Assembly (NCBI GenBank): GCA_937928635.1
Contig: CALFWM010000089.1
Coordinates: 1 to 35,602 of the forward strand
Length of the DNA stretch: 35,602 nt
Origin: an uncultured Sulfitobacter sp.
GTDB taxonomy: Bacteria; Pseudomonadota; Alphaproteobacteria; Rhodobacterales; Rhodobacteraceae
Reading direction: 5' to 3'
The position numbers and the translations under genes were made by a program. Positions 7,592 to 15,436 of this stretch are shown here, one piece after another (position 1 is the stretch's first letter; each line of letters begins with the position of its first letter). The notes beneath the pieces are model-generated. The model searched no databases. It saw only the letters and a program-made list of their open reading frames with translations, and had not been told where the DNA came from.

Positions 7592-8569
7592 TCACCGCCC
7601 GCGAATGCGCGGATCAAGGGCGTCGCGCAGCCCGTCACCAAGATAGTTCACCCCCAACACGGTCAGGGAAATCGCAATGCCCGGCAGCAGCACACGTTCG
7701 GGGTATTCCTGCATGCGCGGGACGGCGTCCGCCAAGAGTTTGCCCCAGGTGGGGTAATCCGAGGGGAAGCCGACACCAAGGAAGGACAGGGCCGATTCCG
7801 TGATGATCGCTGTGGCCAATCCCAGGGTTGCCGAGACCATAATGGGCGAAATCACATTGGGCAGCAGATGGCGACGGATGATCTTGCCCGGTGTGGTGCC
7901 GATAGAGCGGGCGGCCAGAATAAATTCGCGCTCTTTCAGCGCCAGAATATCCCCGCGCACAATCCGCGCGGTCTGCATCCAGGAGGTCAACCCGATAACC
8001 GAAACGATCAACACAAACATGCCCGCCTCAGGCCCGCCAAAAAACGAATTGAGGGGCTGGCGGAACAGGGTCACAGCCAGCAGCACCAAGGGCAGCAAGG
8101 GCAGGGAGAGCACCAGATCGGTGAAACGCATCAGCCAGAAATCTGCGCGCTTGAAATAACCCGCAGCCACGCCGACGGCTGTGCCAATCACCAGCGCCAG
8201 TACCATGGCGAACCAGCCCACGGCCATGGACACACGGCCCCCGGCCAGCATTTGTGACAGAATATCGCGGCCCAACTGGTCGGTGCCAAAAGGGTGTGCC
8301 CAGCCAGCTTTGGCTTCCCCATCCCAGATCAACGTCCAGATTGGACGCCAGTCCTTGTTGCGGATGTCGAGCTTTTTGGCGTCCAGATCCCATAGGTAAG
8401 GCCCCAGCAGCACGGCGAGGGTAATGAACAACAAAAACCCGCCGCCAAAGACCGCGCCTTTGTGTTTGCGGAACTGGTCCCAGACGTCGCGCCACTGAGA
8501 GCGGGGCGGTTTTTGCGGCTCTTTGTCCTGCAGCGCGCCGAAGGTTTCGATGTCTGAAGTCTCAGTCAT
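7592..8569 (-). CDS. Peptide-type ABC transporter permease (DppC/OppC family)
   Basis: 325 aa inner-membrane permease. The N-terminal segment ahead of the first membrane helix (GAVFGGGFLLFITLAVLLG) is typical of the OppC/DppC extension. It is followed by about five more helices and the EAA-loop region ILAARSIGTTPGKIIRRHLLPN near residue 220, which docks to the ATPase. It ends LDPRIRGR, as many family members do. The start at 8569 is preferred because its ATG overlaps the stop of the upstream permease by 8 nt, implying translational coupling; an upstream ATG at 8611 would lie inside that gene. It is the last gene of the leftward operon, and a palindrome lies 13 bp after its stop. Substrate specificity is not readable from the permease. 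Confidence 0.93.
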   Translation of the reverse strand: MTETSDIETFGALQDKEPQKPPRSQWRDVWDQFRKHKGAVFGGGFLLFITLAVLLGPYLWDLDAKKLDIRNKDWRPIWTLIWDGEAKAGWAHPFGTDQLGRDILSQMLAGGRVSMAVGWFAMVLALVIGTAVGVAAGYFKRADFWLMRFTDLVLSLPLLPLVLLAVTLFRQPLNSFFGGPEAGMFVLIVSVIGLTSWMQTARIVRGDILALKEREFILAARSIGTTPGKIIRRHLLPNVISPIMVSATLGLATAIITESALSFLGVGFPSDYPTWGKLLADAVPRMQEYPERVLLPGIAISLTVLGVNYLGDGLRDALDPRIRGR

Positions 8570-9569
8570 ATCGGATCCTCGGGTCGAGCAGGCCGTAGAG
8601 AATATCGGCAATTAGGTTAAACAGCACGATCAGGATCGCGAAAATAAAGGTCAGGGTCAGCACGCCGGGAATGTCATTGGCAAAAAGCCAGGTGAGTAGC
8701 AATTGCCCGATCCCGTTCACCTTGAACACGTTCTCGGTGATGATCGCTCCGCCAAAGATCGCGGGCATGCCCAGAGCAATCACCGTGACCACGGGGATCA
8801 TCGAGTTGCGCACCACGTGAACCATCACCACGGTGGCCTCTTTCAGGCCTTTGGCGCGGGCGGTGCGCACGTAATCCTGATTGAGGTTGTCGAGCATCGC
8901 GCCGCGCATGTAGCGGCTGATCTGTGCGGTGGTTTGCAGGGCCAGCACCATGACCGGCATGATCATCTGCATGAACTGCACTTTGAAGCTCGCCCAGTCG
9001 TTGACCACATGCAGCGTGTCGTAGATCGAGGGCAGCCAACCGAGGTAGACGGAGAAGATCACGATCAGCAGGGGTCCGGTGAAGAAAGGGGGGATGGAAA
9101 ACCCCACCATCGTGATGAACGTCCCGGCCTGATCAAACACGGAATAGTGGCGATAGGCGGAGTAGATGCCGATGGGAATGGCGATCAGGATGCCGACAAT
9201 ATAGGCCAGCCCCACCACCCAGAGCGTCTGCGGGATGCGCTGATAAACGATGTCCATCACCGGTGAGCGGGTCTGCCAGGACAACACACGCTGTTTTCCT
9301 TCGGCGAAACTGGTGCCAAACCAATGGTCGATCAGCACTTGCGGTTCGATCCAGAAAAACTGGACCAGCCATTTCCAATATTGGATGTACCATGCCTCGC
9401 CCAGACCAAGGGCGGCACGCATCTTTTCTTTGACGTCGGGCGGGACGGTCAGGGGCACCTGCGCCATCGGGTCGCCGGGGGCGAGCTGGAGCAGGCCAAA
9501 GATAACAAGACTGATTAACAAAAGGGTCGGGATTGAGAGCAACAATCGTCGGATGGTGAAAGTCAGCAT
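8562..9569 (-). CDS. Peptide-type ABC transporter permease (DppB/OppB family)
   Basis: 335 aa permease, normal length. It begins MLTFTIRRLLLSIPTLLLISLVIFGLLQLAPGDP, the family's first membrane helix with the conserved APGDP. An extra periplasmic stretch (about residues 60-95) is followed by five helices. The EAA motif RTARAKGLKEATVVMVHVVRN is near 235, and the C-terminus is LLDPRIRYD. The ribosome-binding site is weak (AAAGG about 12 nt from the ATG). The gene is separated from the upstream binding-protein gene by 112 bp containing a pair of palindromes, and its stop overlaps the start of the DppC-like gene. The N-terminal PTLLLI and long loop resemble family members from marine bacteria, but the substrate is unknown. 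Confidence 0.93.
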   Translation of the reverse strand: MLTFTIRRLLLSIPTLLLISLVIFGLLQLAPGDPMAQVPLTVPPDVKEKMRAALGLGEAWYIQYWKWLVQFFWIEPQVLIDHWFGTSFAEGKQRVLSWQTRSPVMDIVYQRIPQTLWVVGLAYIVGILIAIPIGIYSAYRHYSVFDQAGTFITMVGFSIPPFFTGPLLIVIFSVYLGWLPSIYDTLHVVNDWASFKVQFMQMIMPVMVLALQTTAQISRYMRGAMLDNLNQDYVRTARAKGLKEATVVMVHVVRNSMIPVVTVIALGMPAIFGGAIITENVFKVNGIGQLLLTWLFANDIPGVLTLTFIFAILIVLFNLIADILYGLLDPRIRYD

Positions 9570-9614
9570 CTGGTGCGGCGCCTTTGTTGAGCGGTCTTTT
9601 TGTTGGGATGGAAA

Positions 9615-9669
9615 GGCGGGCCGAGGCCCGCCTTACGCGCGGTGGTGGTAAGGCGGGCCTTGGCCCGCC
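9615..9669. repeat. Palindrome-bounded repeat element B (55 bp)
   Basis: The left copy (9615-9636) is GGCGGGCC-GA-GGCCCGCC-TTAC. The right copy (9648-9669) is GTAA-GGCGGGCC-TT-GGCCCGCC. They are inverted, TTAC inward, with only 11 bp between. The pair sits in the operon between the binding-protein gene and the DppB-like gene, starting 12 nt after the former's stop. REP hairpins at such places in enterobacteria (malE-malF) stabilise the upstream message so that more binding protein is made; a like role here is inference. An 8-C run (9671-9678) adjoins it. Confidence 0.8.
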
Positions 9670-9681
9670 GCCCCCCCCGGC

Positions 9682-11403
9682 TTAGCCGCCGATGCGATAC
9701 CAGTCAGCGATATTCCACAGCTCGGAATCCCACACGTTCAGCTTGATGCCGCCCAGTGAGTTGGCATGGGCTGAGACGCGACCACGGTTGACCAATGGAA
9801 CAATGGTCATTGTCTCTTTGGTCAACATGCTGTTCATCTTCTTGGCGATCTCGGCACGGTCGTTCAGATCCCGCGTCTGTGCAAGCTGATCAATCAGCGC
9901 ATCATAGGCCGGATCACAGAACCGGTTGATGTTCTCACCTTGCCACTGGCTGTCGGGCTTTGGTTCCCCCCCGCAACGATAGGCCGCAAGATACTGCTGT
10001 GGGTCTGTGCCGGAGAATGTGTTCGCATACATCTCCACATCCGCATAAAACTTCTGGAAGGTGTCCGGGGATCCGGGATCGCCGCCAAAAAATACAGACG
10101 CGTCAAGGTTGCGCAATTCGGTCTCAACACCGAGCTCATCCCACCAGGCTTTGATCAATGCCTGAAAATCCTGGCGTACAGCGTTGGTTGATGTCTGATA
10201 CAGGATGGACAGCTTCACGCCATCCTTATCGCGCACGCCATCTCCATCACTGTCTGTCCAGCCTGCGCTGTCCAGCAGCGCTTTCGCGCCGTCAATATCC
10301 TGCGTCAGGCATTCGGTGTTGCCAGAGGCATAGATCGCAGGGGCAGGAACCAGATCACAGGTAGGCGTGCCTGCAGGTCCATAACCGACTTCCGTGAGGA
10401 TTTCGCGATCCAGCGCCATGGACAGAGCACGGCGCACATTTTCATCGCTCAGGAACGGATGTGGTTCCGCAACCGTCGCCCGCGTCTCCGGTGGCAGATC
10501 AGGGGAGGGGTTTGTCAAGTTCATCTCAAGCCGCTCGACCAGCGGGCCAAAGCCTGCCACGACCATGCCTTTCCCGCCTTCTTCCATCTTTGCGATGACT
10601 TCGGGGGACAGTTGCAGGTTCCAGGCATAGTCAAACTCACCCGTTTCCAGAACGGAGCGGCCTGCACCCACCGCATCACCACCCCCTTTGAACGTCACAG
10701 AAGCAAAGGCCGGTTTGCCTGCTTCACGGTAGTTCCCATTTGCCTCAAAGCTGATCACGTCATTGGGCCGGAAATCAGTGACCATGAAAGGGCCTGTGCC
10801 GATTGGGTTGAAGTTGGCTTCCGTACATTCAGGTGCTTTTGCACCAAGGCAATCTGCAAACTGGGCGGCCTGAATAATCGGAGATTGACCGCCTACCAAA
10901 GGGCCGTAGGGATTTGGCTTGGGGGAGGTGAATGTCACTTTGACCGTAAGATCATCCAGTGCTTCAACGCTTGCGACACCGTCAAAGAAAGACGCAGATG
11001 CACAGCCACCGTCAGGGTCCATGCAGTAATCCGCCGTAAACTTCACATCGGCAGATGTCACAGCAGACCCATCCGACCACAAAAGGCCGGACTTGAGCTT
11101 CCAGGTGATGGACGTGAGATCTTCTGATACACCACCATTTGCAACTGTCGGAACGTCTTCGGCAAGCCAGGCCACCAGTGCACCGGATTCATTGTACCGC
11201 GCCAGGGGCTCGATCACGAGGGACGCAGATTCAATATCCTTGGTTCCGCCGGACAGATAGGGGTTCAGGATGGACGGGGCCTGCCAATAGATGATTTTCA
11301 CCTCACCATGACGTCCGCGTTCGCCCTCATGACCATCCGCAAATGCGACGGGGGCAAATGCGGTTGTCGCAATCGCGCCCATCAATAGGGTTTTCAATTT
11401 CAT
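9682..11403 (-). CDS. Peptide ABC transporter substrate-binding protein (SBP_bac_5 family)
   Basis: 573 aa, long for the family but within range. A signal peptide is clear: MKLK, a hydrophobic core to about residue 18, and a likely cleavage AFA-D after residue 22, so the protein is periplasmic. The family core starts EVKIIYWQAPSILNPYLSGG and runs through ITWKLKSGLLWSDGSAVTSADVKFT (near 125-150), IGTGPFMVTDF, and the LLDSAGWTDSDGDGVRDKDG block near 390. It captures peptides or related molecules and delivers them to the two permeases downstream. A ribosome-binding site AAGGAG lies 7 nt from the ATG. The neighbouring M20 amidohydrolases and ArgE-like enzyme suggest short peptides or N-acylated amino acids as ligands; this is inference. 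Confidence 0.93.
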   Translation of the reverse strand: MKLKTLLMGAIATTAFAPVAFADGHEGERGRHGEVKIIYWQAPSILNPYLSGGTKDIESASLVIEPLARYNESGALVAWLAEDVPTVANGGVSEDLTSITWKLKSGLLWSDGSAVTSADVKFTADYCMDPDGGCASASFFDGVASVEALDDLTVKVTFTSPKPNPYGPLVGGQSPIIQAAQFADCLGAKAPECTEANFNPIGTGPFMVTDFRPNDVISFEANGNYREAGKPAFASVTFKGGGDAVGAGRSVLETGEFDYAWNLQLSPEVIAKMEEGGKGMVVAGFGPLVERLEMNLTNPSPDLPPETRATVAEPHPFLSDENVRRALSMALDREILTEVGYGPAGTPTCDLVPAPAIYASGNTECLTQDIDGAKALLDSAGWTDSDGDGVRDKDGVKLSILYQTSTNAVRQDFQALIKAWWDELGVETELRNLDASVFFGGDPGSPDTFQKFYADVEMYANTFSGTDPQQYLAAYRCGGEPKPDSQWQGENINRFCDPAYDALIDQLAQTRDLNDRAEIAKKMNSMLTKETMTIVPLVNRGRVSAHANSLGGIKLNVWDSELWNIADWYRIGG

Positions 11404-11710
11404 GTCTTACTCCTTGTTGGACACATCGTGGGTGCCAGTTTCGCGCACCCGTTTGCCCGGGTTGCACAGTTCGTCGTTTTGGAGAACATCAAGGTCGGCC
11501 CGCAATGATATGATATGTCACAGAAATTGCGGCCGCCCTTCATTGCCCCCTTCAAAGCACATGCGCATATCGAAACATGTTTTGAAAATAATGCAAGCCC
11601 TCAGATGTGGCGCAAGGCATTGAGCTTGCGTCCTCTCTGGCCAATCTGGTTTGACAGTACCCCCATTCCCGCACTAGCGTTCTTTGTGCGAGGGACATCG
11701 GGGAAAATGC
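11404..11710. other. 307-bp divergent intergenic region, binding protein / ATPase
   Basis: Control region for both arms of the transporter. It contains an inverted repeat GGGTGC...GCACCC (11430-11450, 9-nt loop) in the leader of the binding-protein gene and a 10-bp palindrome AAACATGTTT (11573-11582) near its middle. A TTGACA-based promoter reads toward the ATPase (11651-11680). No convincing promoter hexamers were found toward the binding protein. No gene is seen. Confidence 0.5.
11651..11680 (+). promoter_or_regulatory. Candidate promoter of the ABC ATPase gene
   Basis: A perfect -35 TTGACA (11651-11656) is followed after 18 bp by TAGCGT (11675-11680), a weak -10. The predicted start is about 25 nt before the ATG at 11711. 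The -35 is persuasive, the -10 less so. Confidence 0.45.
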
Positions 11711-13543
11711 ATGCTGGATCACGCTGCCAGGGCACCAATTGCACAGATCAAAGGCCTGCGGGTCGAGTTTCAGACCAAAGATGGCCCCGTTGTCGGGGTG
11801 GAGAATGTCAGTTTTGACATTCATTCCGGTGAAACCGTTTGTGTGGTCGGGGAATCGGGTTCAGGCAAATCAGTGTCCTCCCTGTCGCTGATGCGGCTGG
11901 TTGAATATGGCGGTGGTGATATCGCCGGTGGTCAGTTGCTGTTTGACCGACTGGACGGCGGCGAAATGGATCTGGCGGACGCGGATCAAGGCACCATGCG
12001 CCACATTCGCGGCAATGAAATGGGTATGATCTTTCAGGAGCCGATGACGGCCCTGAACCCGGTCTTTACGGTGGGCAAGCAGCTGACCGAAGGACTGCGG
12101 CTGCACAAGGGGATGAACAAGAAACAGGCCCGCGCGCGGGCGTTGGAGTTGCTCAAACAGGTGCGTATCCCTGAGCCTGAGCGGCGTCTGGCGCAATACC
12201 CCCATGAATTGTCCGGCGGCATGCGCCAGCGCGTGGTGATCGCCATGGCGCTGGCGTGCGAGCCGCGTCTGCTGATTGCAGATGAGCCGACGACGGCATT
12301 GGATGTGACCATTCAGGCGGAAATTCTGGCGTTGATGGACCGCCTCAAGCGCGAGACTGGCACGGCTGTGATGTTCATCACCCACGACATGGCGGTGGTT
12401 GCCCAGATGGCAGACCGCGTGGTTGTCATGTTCCGGGGCAACAAGGTTGAAGAGGGCACGGTTGAGGAGATTTTTGAAAATCCGCAGCATCCCTATACCA
12501 AGGCGTTGCTCGCAGCGGTGCCCAAACTGGGAGAGATGCGCGGCAAGGCCTACCCGGAGCCGATGAAGCTGCTGGGGCGCGAGGACAAGGAAATCAAGCC
12601 GATCACAGGCACCAATGAGGTGCTGTTGACGGTCAAGAACCTCACCACGCGCTTTCCGGTCACGGGCGGATTTTTCCGCCGCAAAATCGCCAATGTGCAT
12701 GCGGTGGAGGATTTGTCGTTCACCATCAACAAGGGCCAGACGTTGAGCCTTGTGGGGGAGTCCGGCTGTGGGAAATCCACGGCGGGGCGCTCCATCTTGC
12801 GACTTGTCGAACCGCTGAGCGGGCAGATTGACCTGGAAGGCAAAGACATCATGGCGCTGAACCAGCGCAATTTGCGCATCGCGCGGCTTGATATGCAGAT
12901 GATCTTTCAGGATCCCTTCGCCTCGCTGAACCCGCAGATGCAGCTGTCTGATCAGGTGGCAGAGCCGATCCATAACTTTGGTATGCTCAAAGGGACGGCG
13001 GTGCAGGACTGGGTCGAAGTGTTGTTTGACAGGGTCGAGCTGCCACGTAGTTTCATGCGCCGTTTCCCGCATGAGCTGTCAGGGGGGCAGCGGCAACGGG
13101 TGGCGATAGCCCGTGCGCTTGCGCTGAAACCCAAACTGATCGTCGCGGATGAGGCTGTTTCGGCACTTGATGTGTCCGTACAGGCGCAGGTGTTGAACCT
13201 GATGATGGAATTGCAGGCCGAAATGGGGCTCAGCTTTCTGTTTATCTCACATGATATGGCCGTAGTGGAACGGGTCAGCCATCAGGTGGGCGTGATGTAT
13301 CTGGGCCGCATTGTTGAGATGGGCTCGCGCACGCGGGTCTTTGAGAACCCGCAGCACCCTTACACACAGGCGCTGATGAAAGCTGTGCCGATTGCCGATC
13401 CGCGCCAGCGCAAGGATGAGAAGGATTTGAACTTCAAGCCGATCCCGTCACCGATCCACCCGATCAGCTATCGCCCTGAGCCGTCGGAGTACAGGGAGGT
13501 TGAGCCGGGGCATTTTGTGCTAACGACAGACAGCGGGTATTGA
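11711..13543 (+). CDS. Fused two-domain peptide ABC transporter ATPase (DppD-DppF type)
   Basis: 610 aa with two complete nucleotide-binding domains in one chain, as in GsiA-type transporters. Domain 1 has Walker A GESGSGKS at residues 47-54, signature LSGGMRQR, Walker B LLIADEPTTALD and the H-loop ITHDMAVV. Domain 2 has Walker A GESGCGKS near residue 350, LSGGQRQR, Walker B LIVADEAVSALD (Ala in place of the usual Pro after the Glu) and SHDMAVV. Each half has the C-terminal HPYT oligopeptide-transporter extension. It powers uptake with the leftward binding protein and permeases, from which it is divergent. The ATG at 11711 is chosen for its GGGGAA site about 6 nt away; a TTG at 11684 is less likely. 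Its stop lies 12 bp from the convergent unknown gene. Confidence 0.93.
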   Translation: MLDHAARAPIAQIKGLRVEFQTKDGPVVGVENVSFDIHSGETVCVVGESGSGKSVSSLSLMRLVEYGGGDIAGGQLLFDRLDGGEMDLADADQGTMRHIRGNEMGMIFQEPMTALNPVFTVGKQLTEGLRLHKGMNKKQARARALELLKQVRIPEPERRLAQYPHELSGGMRQRVVIAMALACEPRLLIADEPTTALDVTIQAEILALMDRLKRETGTAVMFITHDMAVVAQMADRVVVMFRGNKVEEGTVEEIFENPQHPYTKALLAAVPKLGEMRGKAYPEPMKLLGREDKEIKPITGTNEVLLTVKNLTTRFPVTGGFFRRKIANVHAVEDLSFTINKGQTLSLVGESGCGKSTAGRSILRLVEPLSGQIDLEGKDIMALNQRNLRIARLDMQMIFQDPFASLNPQMQLSDQVAEPIHNFGMLKGTAVQDWVEVLFDRVELPRSFMRRFPHELSGGQRQRVAIARALALKPKLIVADEAVSALDVSVQAQVLNLMMELQAEMGLSFLFISHDMAVVERVSHQVGVMYLGRIVEMGSRTRVFENPQHPYTQALMKAVPIADPRQRKDEKDLNFKPIPSPIHPISYRPEPSEYREVEPGHFVLTTDSGY

Positions 13544-13555
13544 GGCGCGCGTGAT

Positions 13556-13918
13556 TTAGCGCAAGAAACGGCAGATTTTTTTGCCCCCCGCAGTGCCGTA
13601 TTTGACTTCCCATTCTTTGCAGTTTTCCATTGCAACCTTCTGGGCTCTTTTGAGATCCGTGTTCCAAGCGAACCCGCAGCCTCGGATGCCGGTAATTGTG
13701 GTGTCCTTTCGTCCCGCGAACACGAAATGATACGCGGGATATTGCTTGCTTAGCTTGCGAAGTGCCTTGCGCGATGCGGTACAACTGAAGGTCCGCCCTT
13801 TGTACTTTTCAAACTGTTCTGCGATGGCCTGTGATTGTTCCGCAGATTGCGCCAGCGCAGGTGGATTTGACAGCGAAAGAACAACAGCACAGACCACTCC
13901 AATTTGGCTAAATTTCAT
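13556..13918 (-). CDS. Small secreted protein with four cysteines, unknown function
   Basis: 120 aa, family not recognised. A signal peptide is likely: MKFSQIG, a hydrophobic run to about residue 17, and a possible cleavage ALA-Q after residue 23, giving a periplasmic or secreted mature protein of about 97 aa. The mature part has exactly four Cys (46, 81, 100, 116), enough for two disulfides, and is basic. The C-terminal half reads AxxxAMENCKEWEVKYGTAGGKKICRFLR-like, a helix-Cys-loop-Cys ending. The start has a GAGGG-containing leader and a candidate promoter at 13949-13977. It sits alone and antisense between the ATPase and the ArgE-like gene, so it is probably not part of the transporter transcript. 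No function is proposed. Confidence 0.7.
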   Translation of the reverse strand: MKFSQIGVVCAVVLSLSNPPALAQSAEQSQAIAEQFEKYKGRTFSCTASRKALRKLSKQYPAYHFVFAGRKDTTITGIRGCGFAWNTDLKRAQKVAMENCKEWEVKYGTAGGKKICRFLR

Positions 13919-13948
13919 TTCTCTGTGCCCTCACTTTCAGCTATCAAA

Positions 13949-13977
13949 ACGGTAGGCTTGGGGGTGGATGAAGTCAA
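13949..13977 (-). promoter_or_regulatory. Candidate promoter of the small secreted protein gene
   Basis: On the minus strand: TTGACT (13977-13972), a 17-bp spacer, TACCGT (13954-13949), about 30 nt before the ATG at 13918. The -35 is good and the -10 weak. Confidence 0.4.
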
Positions 13978-14043
13978 ATTTGTCGTTCTTCGATCCCCTA
14001 TCTCTTTCAGGCGTGCTCGGCCTGCGACACCTAAGCTAAGGAA

Positions 14044-15213
14044 ATGATCTTGTCAGAAAGAATGTCCCCGCTTGAGCTGATGACCAAACTCGTCAGCTTT
14101 CCGACCGTCAGCCGCGACACGAACATTCCCTTGGTGGACTGGGTGGCGCAATATCTGGACAGCCATGGCATAGAGAACCACCGCTATCGTGACCCCGATC
14201 AGCCCAAGCACGCGATCTTTGCCCATGTCGGCCCCATGGAGGAAGGCGCGGTTGTTCTGTCCGGCCATACAGATGTGGTGCCAATTGATGGCCAGCCCTG
14301 GGATACCGATCCGTTTGAGGTGGTTGAAAAAGACGGCAAATACTTTGGGCGCGGCACCTGTGACATGAAAGGGTTTGATGCGCTGGCCCTTTGGGCGCTG
14401 GTGGAGGCGCATCACGCCGGTATCAAACGTCCGCTGCAACTGGCGCTGAGCTATGACGAAGAGGTCGGGTGCACAGGTGCCCCCCCGATGATTGAGGCGA
14501 TGCAGAGCCTGTTGCCCAAAGGGTCCGCCGTGATTGTCGGAGAGCCCTCCATGATGCAGGCGGTGACAGGGCATAAGGGCGGCACCGGCTTTCTGACAGA
14601 GGTGGTTGGGTTTGAGGTGCATTCCTCGATCATGCACACCGGGGTCAATGCGATCATGGCCGGGGCCAAGCTGATCGAATGGGCCAATGAGATGAACACC
14701 GAAAACATGGCGCGCAAACCCAATGATATTGCAGCGTTGTTTGATCCGCCCTTTACCACCGTGCATGTGGGCACGATTTCAGGTGGGACCGCAGAAAACA
14801 TCACGGCCAAGGAATGCACCTTTGGCCTTGGCTTTCGTGTGGTGCCTGGTGAAGATAAGGACAAATGGGGCGCGGCCTATCTCAAAAAGGTGGCCGAGGT
14901 TGAAAAGCAGATGCAGGCGGTGGTGCCCGAGACGTATATTCGCGTCACGCCAAAATTTGATGTGCCCGGATTGCAGCCTGAAAAAGGCGGGGCGGCAGAA
15001 ACTCTGGTGCGTCAGATCACCGGAGACAATGCGAATCATAACGTCAGCTATGGCACCGAGGCGGGGCAGTTTCAGGAGGCGGGGTATTCCGCCGTGATCT
15101 GCGGGCCCGGGGATATCGCGCAGGCCCATCAGCCCAATGAATATGTCAGCGTGGCGCAGTTTGAGGCCGGACATGATTTTATGAAAAAGCTGATTGCGCG
15201 ATTGCAATCGTAA
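14044..15213 (+). CDS. argE: ArgE-like M20 deacetylase (acetylornithine deacetylase family)
   Basis: 389 aa, the right length for acetylornithine deacetylase, a cytoplasmic di-zinc M20A hydrolase that removes the acetyl group from N-acetyl amino acids. Metal and catalytic residues are visible: SGHTDVVP (H75, D77), GTCDMKG (D107) and SYDEEVGCTG (E139, E140), then EPSMMQAVTGHKG and HSSIMHTGVNA. The C-terminal metal His is in the IAQAHQPNEYV block. Start choice: ATG 14044 lies only 1 nt from AAGGA (14038-14042), whereas an in-frame TTG at 14050 has ideal spacing and ATG 14062 is also possible, so the N-terminus is uncertain by up to six residues. Placed among peptide-uptake and M20D genes, it may deacylate scavenged amino acids rather than serve arginine synthesis. 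The stop lies inside a palindrome. Confidence 0.85.
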   Translation: MILSERMSPLELMTKLVSFPTVSRDTNIPLVDWVAQYLDSHGIENHRYRDPDQPKHAIFAHVGPMEEGAVVLSGHTDVVPIDGQPWDTDPFEVVEKDGKYFGRGTCDMKGFDALALWALVEAHHAGIKRPLQLALSYDEEVGCTGAPPMIEAMQSLLPKGSAVIVGEPSMMQAVTGHKGGTGFLTEVVGFEVHSSIMHTGVNAIMAGAKLIEWANEMNTENMARKPNDIAALFDPPFTTVHVGTISGGTAENITAKECTFGLGFRVVPGEDKDKWGAAYLKKVAEVEKQMQAVVPETYIRVTPKFDVPGLQPEKGGAAETLVRQITGDNANHNVSYGTEAGQFQEAGYSAVICGPGDIAQAHQPNEYVSVAQFEAGHDFMKKLIARLQS

Positions 15214-15419
15214 GGGCGGGCTAAAGCCCGCCCTTACGGGGGTGGTCCACGACGGTTGAAGCGCCGGTCGGCGCCTGCGGGATTGAGTTTATTGGAAGGG
15301 TGAAGTGGGGGAGTGGGTGCAATACACCTGATGTGTGTCGCGCAAAGGGCGCGCGCGGCACTTGCCTTTGGGTGCTGATTTCGATGAGGTGTGCATCGTA
15401 AGGCGGGCCTCGGCCCGCC
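15209..15419. repeat. Palindrome-bounded repeat element C (211 bp)
   Basis: The left end (15209-15238) is a 30-bp perfect palindrome, CGTAAGGGCGGGCT-AA-AGCCCGCCCTTACG, which includes the argE stop TAA. Relative to the other copies the C-G pair next to the loop has become T-A on both arms, a compensated change. The right end (15398-15419) is GTAA-GGCGGGCC-TC-GGCCCGCC. Inside are a GCGCC/GGCGC hairpin (15261-15274) and a core (15281-15304) nearly identical to the reverse complement of 7491-7514. The right end stops 17 bp before the ATG of the oxidoreductase gene. Confidence 0.8.
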
Positions 15420-15436
15420 ATTCTGACAGGATCGCC

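Noticed and set aside
9671..9678. Run of eight C as a phase-variation tract
   Set aside because: It is intergenic, short, not in a promoter, and downstream of the stop; nothing suggests switching.
10210..10270. EF-hand-like calcium loop (DSDGDGVRDKDG) in the binding protein
   Set aside because: Many SBP_bac_5 proteins have this GW-DxDGDG-R-DG stretch at the same place; it is a family feature and not evidence for calcium signalling.
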